A stretch of 64,000 bases of DNA. Origin: Blasia pusilla (lineage: Eukaryota; Marchantiophyta; Marchantiopsida; Blasiales). The notes under the pieces were generated by a model. It saw only the letters and a list, made by a program, of their open reading frames with translations, searched no databases and had not been told where the DNA came from. Numbering within the stretch: the stretch's first letter is position 1; each line of letters begins with the position of its first letter. This document shows, piece by piece, positions 35,334 to 47,462 of this stretch. The stretch is taken from positions 42,222,001 to 42,286,000 of the forward strand of contig CM114274.1 of NCBI GenBank assembly GCA_050084515.1, written 5' to 3'. The position numbers were made by a program, and so were the translations under genes.

Positions 35334-36342
35334 TGATATCTCATATTTTAAGATAGATTGGCGAGATTTAGTAGCACACCTTTGGAGATACTGCATGATA
35401 ATATGAAGAGGTCAAGGATAATTTGTGGAGGCTGCAGGTAACTTGAGAGAGCAAGTTTTCCCTTCGTTTCAACTCATTTAGAGTCATTGTAACCATCCTT
35501 TGTTAATCATAATTAAGTTAGAATCTATGAGATGAAGCGCATAAGTGGGAAAGAATCGACCAAAAAGAAAAATAACAAGATACATGAGATAAAGATGAGA
35601 GTGGGGCCATAAGTTGGTGAAAAGGAAGATAAGGATGAGGTTGAGGAAGATAAGATTGGGACATTAGAGTCCAAAGGAGATCCTCTAATACTATGAGAGT
35701 AAGACACGTGGCATAAGAATAGATAAAGCTATTTGTTTTTCATTGTACCTATCTCTAAGTATAGAAAAGAAGAGGAGAGGTCTTGAGGGCATTCTACCTT
35801 AGAACAACTCTAGAGTGGTTCCGTGAGTTGGAGAGTAACACCCATGTAGAGAAAATTACTATTTTGGGTGAGCATCCATATTGAGTATAATTGACTTTCC
35901 ACTTTGGAAAGTGACCCTTGATCCACTATATCAGGTCAAGAGCCAAGGAGGTGATATGCTCTTATATCACCTCCTTGGTTAGAGGTTATTACTGTGGAGA
36001 GAGCTTGGGAGAGGAAAGGGGATATACCTCCAAGGGAAATAACTTAAGAACTTATTCTCTCTTTGTTGAACTTCTTGGCATGAGGGGGCGGAGCTGTGAT
36101 CCTTCCTACCTTATGTGTGTAACTTAAGCCTATCATTAGGAGAGTAGGTTTGGTTTGGAGAGAGAGAGAGAGTTCTGTATATTTATGAGACCTTGTGATG
36201 GAAAGTTTCACATGATTTATTGGACATATTTTGGTATTTTTCTCATTGTGTGGATTCCATGAATTAGCATAGGATCATATCTGTTTGTATGTGCATTCGA
36301 CGTTATCGATATTGTTGTGTAGCATTGTGTATGCACACGACA
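35334..36342 (+). repeat. Diverged LTR-like repeat, sister of 58191-58831
   Basis: From TGATATCTC to CACACGACA this copy aligns with the reverse complement of 58191-58831. Shared words include GGTCAAGAGCCAAGGAGGTGA and TTGTTGAACTTCTTGGCATGA. It carries about 330-370 bp (roughly 35480-35850) that the sister lacks, which accounts for its greater length. The ends resemble TG...CA, but I see neither a primer-binding site nor a clear target duplication. The open frames here are repeat artefacts shared with the other copy. Confidence 0.8.
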
Positions 36343-36344
36343 AT

Positions 36345-36880
36345 GACCATGGGAATCAAATATCTCCATGTTAATTTTTGTATGCCCCAACATAGTTCAG
36401 GCATATATCACAATCCTCCCTACTTATGTTAGGATCAACTCTTCGTCACTCCTCTTCCTATGAGCTACAAGATTAGCACCCAACACCGAAAAAATTTGTG
36501 CCATGGATTTGGTCCATGTTGGGTAGAGGATGACGAAGAGCTCATGCTCCATCCTAATCTTCAATACCCTTATCCCAAGATCTACTACCTCTCCAACACT
36601 CCACCTAAAGAACCTCTAACCAATATCCCTTGAGCAATGACCTCACTCCCTCTACTTGATACCCCTGTTTTCTAATGCCCCTTTCGATTTTCAAACAACT
36701 CTGTTGGCGCTCCTCTAACCAAGATTCTATATGAACCAAATACTTGGTATTTTTTTTTAATCTTCTTCAACTTTTGGGGGAAATTTTAGTATTGAGATGG
36801 AACTTATTTCTCATGTATTTTCACCTTCATGAAAACCAAAACCCAAATATTATATATTTTTCTCAAAAACTTCCCAAAAA
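36345..36880. other. Unclassified AT-rich sequence
   Basis: No gene or repeat recognised. Confidence 0.35.
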
Positions 36881-36889
36881 ACTCGTATT

Positions 36890-37177
36890 GAACATTCTAT
36901 TGGCTTGAGCCTATCATGCAAGCCTTGTGTGGGCTCACCCGCGGGCTTGAGCTTACCCAATGGGGGCCTATCCTGCCCTACGAGTCTGTCGTTGGCAGCC
37001 TAGGAGCTTCATGCAAGCTCCGAAATGGGTGCGGGTTAGACAAGCGTGGGTCTCTGTTACAAAATTGGCAAGTTTAGGGATAGGAACGGGCCGTAGGTAT
37101 CCAGGCCCACATAGACAAGTCTATCTTAGGGATGAATCTAAGTCTACAGACACACACTTTGTTTGTGTGCAACCTTG
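36890..37177. mobile_element. Fragment of the CAAGGTTGCAC terminal-inverted-repeat family
   Basis: The right end GTGCAACCTTG (37167-37177) is the exact reverse complement of the family terminus. The GC-rich GGGCTCACCCGCGGGC-type interior and a GGTATCCAGGCCCACA segment match the interior of 39647-40174. No left terminus is visible. Confidence 0.6.
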
Positions 37178-37179
37178 GT

Positions 37180-38200
37180 CTCATGACTTGTACAAGAAAA
37201 GATCTCAGGAATTTTGGAAGTCCAAGTATATTAGATTATTCCTCAAAAAATTTATTGAAGGTGTGGTTATCTAAGATAGTCAAGAAAACCAAGTTTCTTT
37301 TCCAAGTAACACTTAAAAATCCCAAGGTTGAATTTCATGTTAAGGTCTCGTCATCCATATAAGAAATGACCTGGGGATTTTGGAGTCAGAGATATATTGT
37401 CATTTTCATACTTGGTCACTTGGAAATTTTTTGAAATATATATTAACCTAAGATAATCAAGGAAGGAAGTTTTAGACCAAGTTTATTCTTTTGGTATTAA
37501 CTAAAAACCTCAAAGATTAATTTTCATTAAAAAATCTCATCATATATACAAGAAATAAATTTGGGATTTTTCAAAATTTATAGACAAAGGAATTTTCTTT
37601 CATACTTTTCCCAACATATTTATCCAATTTCCAACCTCGACGTTGAATTTAAAACTAAAAACCTCAAATATGGTCTTCAATTTATTCTTTGATCCTAGAG
37701 CCCATTTTCAAGATCTTATTTATCTAGGTTTAGAGGGAAAAAAATGTCACCTCAATCAAGGAGTGTCATAAAATGTCGCCTTAGGATCAAAATTCAATTA
37801 AAGATAAGAACCAAGGAAAATCAAGTGAAAATTTTTGAAAATTACTATTTAACTTTGAAAAGAAATCTAGGTGAGGGAAGGGGGAGAGGGAGGGGGGAGG
37901 AAGGTTTTTTTCCTTAAGACTCAAAATTCATTTGGAGTTTCTTTAGTTTTTTCGTACATTGGCATTGCACTATTCTTTCTACAATGATTTATATTTAAAA
38001 TTTTAGGGAAGGGTCGGGTGTTTTTTGTTACGATAATCCTTACTTTTTCTTCTAAAGTTGTTCTTTTATTTAATATCCAATCTATACTCATATGCATTTA
38101 CGAGTAAGCTTGTGCAGACAACTCTATTCTCTCTTTCTCTATACTTGCCTACCCAAGATTTTTTCTTTTCTCTCCTATGAGGAAGGAATAATCCATCAAT
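37180..38200. other. AT-rich sequence, no recognised gene
   Basis: It has two diverged, similar blocks near 37250-37400 and 37440-37580, each containing an AAGATAGTCAAG- or AAGATAATCAAG-like start. There is nothing else I can support. Confidence 0.35.
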
Positions 38201-38219
38201 TATTGTAAGGGAGGAGGAG

Positions 38220-38782
38220 CTGAATTGGATTGTGATGATCCCGATTCCATTGAGAATGGGCAAATATTGAGCACGCACGCCAAAGAGGAAGTGGTTGTGG
38301 CATAGGGAGGGATTCCATCATTGTTGGATTTAGGAGAGGCTAAAATTCAATAGGTAGGGGGGGAAGCCAATATGTCATAGTTTGGGCCGAGAAAACAGAG
38401 GATTGAAGATGGGAAAAAGAGGGAATTTGGAGTTACTACAGGAGACATTCGTAATTCGGCACGTACAGACCCGTATGATCAACTAGAGTTAGCATGGGGA
38501 ATCACATTGATCGCAATAGGGGAGAGGCTCTTTAAGCAAGATGGAGAAATGGGAAAGCTTATGGCAACACTAGCCAAGAAGGATTTAATCATAGCCAAAC
38601 TCCATGAGCATGTGATGAACGGAGAGAGCACGTTGCAAGAAACCACCTCTCGCTTGTTGTCTGCTCTAGATGATCAATCCATGCTCACGAATGAGAAGAA
38701 CCTTCCCTATAAAAGAATCAACCCAACAAACCTCTATCATCAACACTATACCACCATACTATGTCAATTGATAGAGATGTAA
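38220..38782 (+). pseudogene. Decayed coiled-coil ORF, probably retroelement gag
   Basis: One frame runs from about 38236 to 38782 with only TAG codons (three of them, at 38302, 38353 and 38377) breaking it. Each is one change from CAG (Gln). The protein-like part after 38390 includes GDIRNSARTDPYDQLELAWG and then a heptad-rich segment MGKLMATLAKKDLIIAKLHE that looks like a coiled coil. I do not recognise a named family. The pattern of amber stops in one preserved frame points to point-mutation decay of a transposon protein. Confidence 0.5.
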
Positions 38783-38789
38783 TTCTCCT

Positions 38790-39640
38790 TGGAGGAATAT
38801 ATGCAGATGTCCAGGTATGTCTGAGGTTAGGTCAATATTCCAATAGAACTCAATGTATCTTATCACCAACATTTCAATCCATAGTAATGTGGAGATAGAG
38901 ATGAAATATAAGAGGACGAAGAAGGTCGATCCCTCCATGAGCTCAACCTGCGTCTAGCTGAGTCTCTTTGATTGTCTCTCTGTTAGTCTCCACAAAGAAT
39001 GTGTTGGCGCACAAAGATCTATCAAGCACATCATGTGGGCTAATCTCCTCTAAGTTAAACTCTAAGGTTTTTTACTTACTTAGTATCCATAATCTTCATG
39101 TAGCTAGCAAGTGTAGAGCTCAGCACATTGACAATGTATCTTGTTAAATCAACTCAGATCCAGGCTCGAATTTGTGTCAAAGACTTTTTCTAATTCTAAG
39201 TTTATTTCAACGTGGCTTGTTACTCCAAATTGGAGTTTTTCAAATTAGGGCATTATTTTCCAACATGGCTGTAGTTGAATTCATTCTTAGTGTCAGGTTT
39301 GGAAAAAAAATTGATATTCTCTTGTTTCACATATGAAGAGGGGAGGGAGGAATGGTTTATAAGTTTCAAAATCCCAAAAATTTAATAGGGATGTATATTC
39401 TATTTTTACATGAATTTTTGTATAAATTATCTTTTTAATCAATAGTGATAAGTGTTTAAAAAATTTAGTAAAAATATGGGAATTTTTCATTAAATCATTC
39501 CAATTGATACTTCTGAAGGTTTAAAACTCTAAAAATTGAGCAAAGGGTTATGTTTAAGAATTTGTAAATCATACCAATTTCTTTTCATGTACTTTTCTTT
39601 GAAATTAAAAAATGTAGAAATTTATGCAAACTTGAGGGCA
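38790..39640. other. AT-rich sequence, no recognised gene
   Basis: It may hold further decayed sequence downstream of the coiled-coil frame, but there is nothing I can name. Confidence 0.35.
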
Positions 39641-39646
39641 TGAAAG

Positions 39647-40174
39647 CAAGGTTGCACGGAAGCGGACAAGTCCAAACATGTTCACGGATATGCCATTGAG
39701 GTTTCGACAACCCGCATCCGAGTCCACACTTGATCTTTCCAAGCTTGTCACGTAGACCTGGATTGGTAGAGCTCGAACCCTTGTTGTGGCCTTCGCATAA
39801 CCCGCACAAGCCTTCAGTAGGCCCCGGCTCCCAAAGGACAATCTCATCCCCACATTAGCAATGGGCACTGTGCGGGCCTTCTCAAGGTCCATGCTTGAGC
39901 TTGGATTGGACGAGCTGCACCCATTTTGTGGCCCGCGTGTTTAGGGTCACAAAATGGGTGCAGCAGCTCGTGGTTGGCCTAAAGGGTTGGCCCCCATTAG
40001 ACAGGCTAAGGGCTGGTAGGGCGGGCTCAAGGCCCACAAAGGGGCGGGTTTGGATGTTGTCCGCGGGTATCCGGGCCCACAGGCCCCACACGGACATGTT
40101 CGTCTTAAGGACAAACATAAGTGCGTGAACATGGATATATCCGTAGACACGGACTTTATCCATGTGCAACCCTG
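39647..40174. mobile_element. Non-autonomous element with CAAGGTTGCAC/CAGGGTTGCAC inverted ends and central hairpin
   Basis: The left end CAAGGTTGCAC and the right end, read on the other strand CAGGGTTGCAC, differ at one base. The similarity continues inward through an AAGTCC/AAGTCCGTG segment to CACGGATAT / TACGGATAT. The interior is GC-rich. Its middle has a perfect 16-bp inverted repeat, CTGCACCCATTTTGTG at 39915-39930 and its complement at 39948-39963. No transposase is encoded and the flanking 8-mers do not match, so the target duplication has been lost or the boundary is off. Confidence 0.7.
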
Positions 40175-40179
40175 CTTAA

Positions 40180-42700
40180 GGATGGGATATATTTGGTAAG
40201 AAAAAAAATTACAAAGTGAAAGAAATTATGTGAAGAATAAAGTAGAAAGTTATCGTTTTGGTTTTCTATTGATTTTTAGAAGTTATAGTTTATTTTAATC
40301 CATAATTTTTATTCCTAATTCTCCTTTCTATAAAAATCTAAGTTAAAGAATTTTAGAGAAGGGTGGGGTTTAGGAATTTTTAGAAAGTCCCAATTTGTTA
40401 TCCTCTCAATTTTCTTTTGTTCCAAATTATTTTCTTACAAACTTTCATATTTTCGAGTATCTTAAAATAATAATAAAACACATCCACTTCCTATGAATAA
40501 TAAATAAGTACTAAATCTTCTTCATAGATTTTCCAAAATGCTACTAGTTGCCTATTAATAGAAGATAAATTTAAATAAAAAATTATCTCCGAAGATTTAA
40601 TAGATATCACACTTGGCATGCATTCTAAAGCTTCCCTAATTCTTAACATGAGGTAATGCAAAAAATAGAATAATGTATTTATTCAAAATGAAATACACCA
40701 GAGAGAGAGGTGACATAAATTTTCAAAAAATTTAATGTGAATCAACAATGCATTAACACTATGAGAACTTTCTCCAATTCTCTCTTTTCTACTTTTGATG
40801 AACAAGTTCTAATTGGATTGTTACCTTGCACTAATGTCATTCTATCTAGATTCCAACATTCACGTTTGGACAAATCAGCCCTCCAATCATATCTTCCACT
40901 AATTGACTTGAGGGTTGATCCACCACTTCATAATCAAGTGGAGGATACAATATAGCATTATGTGTATCCATACCATCTTTATCTACATACTTCACAAACT
41001 CTTCTCCTCCTTCCATGGAAAATTGTTTCCCTTCTACTAGTAGTTGTGTAAACATAACTTTGAGATGATCGCTTTATATTCACGTTCCACTTTCACCTTC
41101 ACTATATCCCTCACAATCTCAGCTTCGAGGAAATTATTTCGCTTGACATTTCACTCCATCATCTCCACAATAAAAACATGCAGAAAATATTCTCATCTAT
41201 AGACTTATGTCCATCCTAGGGATGGACAAGTACATGTTGGAAACATTTCCTTCATCTTGCCTTTTGGGTGCAATCCGCACCCCCACGTGTGTCCCTTTGT
41301 ATTTCCTCTATGCTTTTCTTTGGGATCCTCTTGTACTCTCCTCCTATCCCCCTTCTTCTATCACCCTAAACCCTACCACATCGTACCCCCTATGAGGTTT
41401 TTTTTTCCAAACCTACTCTTAACCTCTTCACTCATCCCCTATGTCGCCCCCCTCCCTCCCCCTTTCTGTGCTCTTGCCCTCACATTTCGATGCTCTAAAC
41501 CCCATCCGTTACCGGCCTCCACATGTGTCTCACTGCCCCGCCCTTGCATGAGCGACTTGGGATCAAACCATTCCTATGCAAAGCGGCAGGGTAGTATGTT
41601 TGTGGAATTTTCCGGAAAATGCCATTGTAGGGACCTATGAGTCTATTTTTTTGTAGTCAATATTGATAGTGCATCACTTGAAAGATCGTTGGACTATAGG
41701 GTATGCTCTATTATTCTGAGTGGGAAAAGTAGGGGATGTTTCGAGGGCTTCGGAGTATAGGACAATGAGGAATGTAAGGGAATGTTGAATTTCCCACCAT
41801 CTCATACCCTTCGTCCCATCATTTTGTAGAAGAACGGTTTTCAAATCCTGTACAAGGTTCCATGTAGCCTTCTTCTATTTTCCAAATGAAAGAAAAGCTC
41901 ATCATAGAAATTATAGGTGGTAGTCCCTCTCTTACAATATCTGCATTCTCCTCTTCTCCTTTGTGTGAAGAACTCAATGTGATAGGTTCAACCCTCAAAT
42001 ATGTGACAACTGCCATGATTTCTTTTGTGATTATTGCCTCTTCTAGCTCCTTTGGACGTGCCTTATCAACGATGGTTCATGGGTCAACAAGAGGATTACC
42101 TATTGTTAGAGGTTGAGAATCCAACGATAATGATGTAATCTCTGTCTCATCCCGATCCCTAATATTTGTTAATTCCATCCTTGAAAATGCACTAGATCTA
42201 TTTTTAAAGTTTGGGAAAATATTCGCAGAACCATTCTATTAATCAGTTGAATGATATTCTTCTAAGATCCAAAGTAAAATGGAATATTATGTGATGCTAA
42301 TTTGAAGAAAGTGAGCATGAATACCTATTTTAGACTCGTTCTTTGTCAATAAAATATATTTCCCATTTCATTGGATATTGATATCATATAATTTTGTTGT
42401 AATTCACAAAGGAATCCACATGCAACAAATTTTGGATCGATAAATGTGAAATTTCATTTTTCCTAGAATATATATATATATATAAAAATACATAACATAA
42501 GCTATATCTCTATCTTCTACTTCACATTCATCCTAGCATGGGGAAAAATAAGCTCAACCATTCAAAATACTTGAGGTCTTTGAAGTTTCATTCTAGATGC
42601 TAAAGATTTTATCTTTGCTTATATCACCCTCATATGTCTTCTAGTGCCTTGAGTTGGATTTAGCATCTATTTGATCCAATAAATTTCTTCAACTCTTTGT
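40180..42700. other. Long stretch without a recognised gene
   Basis: AT-rich, with a pyrimidine-rich plus strand at 41250-41560. 40846-41055 and 41819-42016 on the minus strand are open for 65-69 codons with no motif I know. Confidence 0.35.
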
Positions 42701-42708
42701 CCATCAAG

Positions 42709-43154
42709 TATGAGAAAACAAAACGTGATGAAATCATTGAAATATGTTACAAATCTTAGAGATAGAAAGTGGCCTAATCTGTCCATGCACTTGCAAAAGA
42801 GTTTCGACGAAACTTAAAGATGGAGATAACTCGATGTACAAGAATGCGCCTACCGCTACAACTCTTGACTATTTGACTCCCCGGGAAACTAGGGTTTGTA
42901 ACCTATTTTTCTTTATTTTATTAAAAAAAATTTCCAACAGTTACGCCCTCAAATCCATCAAGATGTCCCTCACCTTGATACAATAAAGGGATAGATAATC
43001 CTAATAATGCTACTCCACAAATCACATACATCATATTACTATGACTACTTCAACATCTAAGTCAAAACCATCAATATAGGCTCTAGAGTCTCCTCATATA
43101 AGGGGTCCGATCACCTTAATATTGTTAAGAAAAATGGATGTTGAGAATCCAACA
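42709..43154 (-). repeat. Solo LTR of the Copia family
   Basis: Read on the minus strand it begins TGTTGGATTCTCAACATCCA, as the LTRs at 3993 and 8282 do, and is collinear with them to a CATA end. Landmarks such as TGGAGATAACTCGA (plus strand here) correspond to the LTR's TCGAGTTATCTCCA. Flanks TCAAG (42704-42708) and TTAAG (43155-43159) agree at four of five bases, a likely target-site duplication. There is no internal sequence, so this is the product of LTR-LTR recombination. Confidence 0.9.
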
Positions 43155-43159
43155 TTAAG

Positions 43160-45740
43160 GTGGTCTTTGAATGATTTTTGACTCCTAATTTTGTTATGGA
43201 GTGTAGGAATGAAAATTTTTATAGATTGTTTAACATCCTCCAAAATATTATCCCAAGGGAATAAACATCATAATACTCTAGGAATAGTTTATCTTCCAAA
43301 ATTATTATTAAACTATTCATATTAATGCATTTATTGCATTCATATGCAATAAGTGATTTTTGGCTAACTAATGAGCTATGTATGGACTAAGAGTAGGTTC
43401 AAAATAAGAACATAAAATAGAATTAACCGTTCATGCTCAAATATTTATGTCAACCCAAGATTAATGATCCCAACAAACACTAAGGTTTGTTGGGAGATTG
43501 AAGATGAACTACTTAACAATTGAATATCCTAATTCATCAAGTGTAACAAAATATTCTACGTATGGAAATCCCCATGCATCCAACTATGGTGATGAAAATA
43601 AGTAAGAGTCTCAAGAAGAGCAAAAGAAATATCAACCCTTCTCATAAAGAAAACCTTGTATTGCTAATACTCCAAAAGACGGTTATCAGGCTAAACTCCC
43701 CTTATGATTATTTTCTCTATCATTTTCAGCATCTTTTGGAGATTTCTACCATTTGAGAAAGGAAACAAAAGGATTGAAATATTCAAAATGGGAAAATTTG
43801 TAATTGGACAAATGATATCTATGTCATACAACCATCTCCCTCTTTAACTTATTTAAATGTGACTAAGGAACAAAATCTCTATTCTCACGTTTATGATCCT
43901 TGAATACCCCCATATCATAGGAAAAAATCAAGGTTTAGTAGAATATTTGGTGCGGAATTTTTGAGAATTTTTGAGAATTTTGGATTTTTGGTTCCATACC
44001 TATAAAAAAATAAAATAGGACGTTTAATAGGAAATTTGGGATGAATCTTCATGATTTAAAAAAAATTACCAAAGATTTAGTTTATGCAAAGCGTGCAATA
44101 AGAGTTTCCTATAGACTATATAAGTTTTGGGCTTAAAGATTTGCAGTGAAACATAAGTGATACTTGGAGAAATTACCAAATTGAGTATGTGGTTTCATCT
44201 TTTGGGAATAAAATCATTACTATGAATATTCATTGACGATTAAGTTATTCTTGTATACCCGTGGAGATATTGATGGATTAGAGTACTGACTTTCACAAAG
44301 ATTTTTAGGCCTATATGACCCAATAGTAAGTTGTAACACTAAGTAACCACCACATGTAGTCGTGTGAATATCCTAATGTGATTTATTCACACAATGCATA
44401 TAGAGAAGTTTATCCAAGTATGCCTTTTTGAGAGGTGACCTAAGCAATTTGGATCTAGAATTTCCATGCTTGCAATTAGTATGCAAGTTCATCAAGAAGA
44501 TATCGTGGCCATCCTTTTCACCTTATTTCTTCTTCTATGTATGAAAGACTCATAGAAAGATCAACCTATGACTATTCATTCTGATGTTGGTGATATTTTC
44601 AATCCCAATGCCTTAGATGTGTGACTGTGTGCATGTTCTAAATGGGAAAATAAAATTTGGAGAGTCTTACCCATAACATCTAAGAAAATGGTTAATATAC
44701 AACATCAAGACACATTCAAGCATACTTCTATTTTTTAAGAGACTATGAACATGCGTTCTACAAGTTTCATCAAGGAGACTATATCAACTTCTAATAGAGA
44801 ATACCATTGATTTTTTATTATAAGAAGATGTATTATTTTGAGAGTGGATGAGGTTTCTTTGTTAGACGAGGTAGTGTGAAAGATATTGTGGCTTGGAAGG
44901 ACCTCATGCGCCACTACAGATTATACCACCTTGCCAACATAGAGATGATAACTCAAACTCGACATTAGTACCTATAGGCATGTATTATGTGTTGTATGGA
45001 TCTACTAAAGGTATGACCACCATGTTAGTCTATGATGGGAACTTGAGAGGATGACACATGTCATGTTTGACTCCTCTTCTTGCCAAAATTCTCCAAGAAT
45101 GAAGAATATATCCCAAATATACATAAAATATGATATTGTAGCTATAGATCTAGATTTTCTCGGATAACATTGATAATAGATGGTGATTGATAATAGAACT
45201 ATATAAAGATTTGATAGTTTTGCTCTTAGCTTCACATAAGAGTATATCACATCATTTAAAGATAGGTATCTATCTAGAGTAAGAGGGACCTAACCACATG
45301 ATTCGGGGCCAACAGGAGACTTTTTTTATGCATGGTTGTTATGCATATCTAGATTCTTTGATTAATTATATTATCCTATTTAGTTGGGTTTACACAACAC
45401 ACAAGTACCTACATTTATTTGGAATTTTTGGTTCCTACTCTTGTGATCAATCATTCATGTTTGAAATCAATAAATAAGTAGCTTCAATTTTTTTAATAAA
45501 TATAGAAAAGAATACATTAAAGAGATTATTTTCTTAATTGCAATTTTTTTTAACTTTGACACTCCTTCCCTCCTCTTGTTTCTAAATTAAGGTGGATGTC
45601 ACTAGGATTTTCCTGAATTGACCATGATTAAGTTACACACACCGTACCACACTTAAGTTACACGCATGTGAGGGACCATGCATCGCACGGTCCCTCACTG
45701 GTCCTAACTAGTTTAAAGTATTGACCGAGACTCGGTGTAA
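43160..45740. other. AT-rich, decayed repeat-like sequence
   Basis: No recognisable gene. Scattered protein-like words on both strands are too broken to name. It is probably ancient transposon DNA. Confidence 0.35.
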
Positions 45741-45779
45741 CTGCCGGCGAACTAAGATAAATGAATATAAACTTTAATA

Positions 45780-46200
45780 GAATCTGGGATGGAAACCCAT
45801 CGGGATACAAAGGAGGGGGGACATAGAGAGCCAAAAAACCCGTGGGCCAAAACCAACCCCGAAGAGAGAGAAGGGGGCCTCCCCCCTAACGACCAAAATC
45901 ACCAATAGTAGAGACAATATCAGTAACACCTATAGGACTATGGCTACTACTAAGTGGACTTCTAGCATTGGCGTCTCCAACCGGCTGAGCCCGCCGAAAT
46001 AGCCCATTTGCCTGGGCACGTTGCAAAGCTATGGAGAACTGTTGCCTACAATAAAATATCGCAGTGGCTAAGGACAACCCATTTCTCGACAGGAGATGAT
46101 GAGCGCAATGCTTAAGGAATGAGTCAAACCTCTCCCTAATCCCGATCTTTTTTAGCTGGTTATCGAGCAGTGCTCGGCAAGGATTTTTATGCATACCGGT
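45780..46200 (-). pseudogene. C-terminal end of a second LINE ORF with 3' UTR
   Basis: 46194-45886 encodes FLKHCAHHLLSRNGLSLATA, then YCRQQFSIALQRAQANGLFR and a GDANARSP segment. This matches my memory of how the LINE proteins of the type seen at 23.6-24.8 kb end: a Cys-containing helix, an Arg/Gln-rich IALQRAQA stretch, then a short Ser-rich tail. The sequence to about 45780 would be 3' UTR. Upstream homology stops near 46165, where an inverted repeat starts, so the fragment is 5'-truncated. Confidence 0.6.
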
Positions 46201-46375
46201 AGCTTTCCGAGAAAACTCTCAAGGTAGTCGGTAATTTCTCCACTCTAGCCGGTTTTTTTAAAATTTAGCAAAGAAAACTCACTTTTCTAAAACTTGTAGA
46301 TTTGAACCGGAAATCGTACCTTCTCAACCGGCTGCTTTAACAAAAGAATGCCGGTTCTTGCCGAGCATTGTAGCG
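46165..46375. repeat. Inverted repeat pair flanking the LINE end
   Basis: CAGTGCTCGGCAAG near 46170 and CTTGCCGAGCATTG near 46353 are reverse complements except for one base. They are separated by about 170 bp of AT-rich sequence containing ACCGG words. This could be the ends of a small inverted-repeat element. Confidence 0.55.
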
Positions 46376-46509
46376 GACCTACGTAGAGTTAATGGTAGGG
46401 TTGGAAGGAAGGTGGGATGGAAGTTGGAGAAGCCAGGCGGGTTGTGTAAAGAGACAGCACATCCGCGGGTGGAGGAGGAAGGGAGAGCGCGGGCTAAGCC
46501 CTTCCCCTG

Positions 46510-46835
46510 AATCTCCAGTGCATGTGAGCGCGAAGCTTCGTCTAGTGACTCTACTTCCGCGACACAAAGAAGCTTCCCATAGATATGCGGACGGACCGAT
46601 GACTTTCAGGAATCACTTTCACAGTTTCGTTTGGTCCGGTCCACTGATTGACTTGGTAATGACCTTCCGAAATTTGCTCGCTGTCCGGTGCACGTGAGCG
46701 CGAAGTTTCGTCTAGTTACTCTAGTTCCGCGACACAAAGAAGCTTCTCTCACGGATTTGCGGATTGACCAAATCATTTAGGGCTCGCTTGGTCCACCCTA
46801 ATTGACTTGCCAATTAGCTTCCGAAATTTAATAGA
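46510..46835. repeat. Two tandem copies of a 170-bp unit
   Basis: CATGTGAGCGCGAAGCTTCG at 46521 recurs as CACGTGAGCGCGAAGTTTCG at 46691, exactly 170 bp on. Both are followed by CCGCGACACAAAGAAGCTTC, TTGACTTG and CTTCCGAAATTT. It lies about 630 bp upstream of the SDR start codon. Confidence 0.88.
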
Positions 46836-47233
46836 AATCCAATAGAAAAAAATAACAGGTAAACCTAGTTAATAGTAGTAGTGGACGCGTGTGATGCATG
46901 GGTAGGGTAGGTTTCACTAACCCTAGCACTACCACTAGTGTCTTAACTGACCTGTCAGGTCAATTTTGATCCGACCCTAAATACAACCGAAAGATATCCT
47001 GCCTTCTGGGGGCAGGTTCTACGGGCGCCAATCCTTGGGGCAGCTGGCAGAACTGCCAATGCATTAGTAGGTGTCACTTTGTGATTCGCCTGACTCGTTT
47101 TTAGGATTTTGTACAAAATTATGAAAAATCGCACCACTTTACTAATAGCCGTAAAGTATGTCAGTCTTTAGGCTTAAAATGTTTTGCATTAATTACCAAA
47201 AAAAGAGTTTATAAACTCGATCCCGCTCTTTTC

Positions 47234-47241
47234 CTATAAAC
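47234..47241 (+). promoter_or_regulatory. Candidate TATA box of the SDR gene
   Basis: CTATAAAC lies about 220 bp before the chosen start codon and is the only TATA-like box in a suitable place. It implies a 5' untranslated region of roughly 190 bases. Confidence 0.5.
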
Positions 47242-47462
47242 CCCAAGGAAGCTTCTGCTTTAGGTGAGCTTTCAGTTCTGAGCCAGCTCTTTCGGCATTG
47301 TTACTGGAGGTGATCAGTTGACGGTATTTGAGAGCGGTGGAACAAGAACTTTAGATTGGAAATCGTTCTGATACTCCAAAACCAGATTGTGATCAATCTT
47401 GCCGAATCGGTTATACGGACAGGAATTGCAGTTAGTGTGACAGATTTCTTACGAATTTGGAG

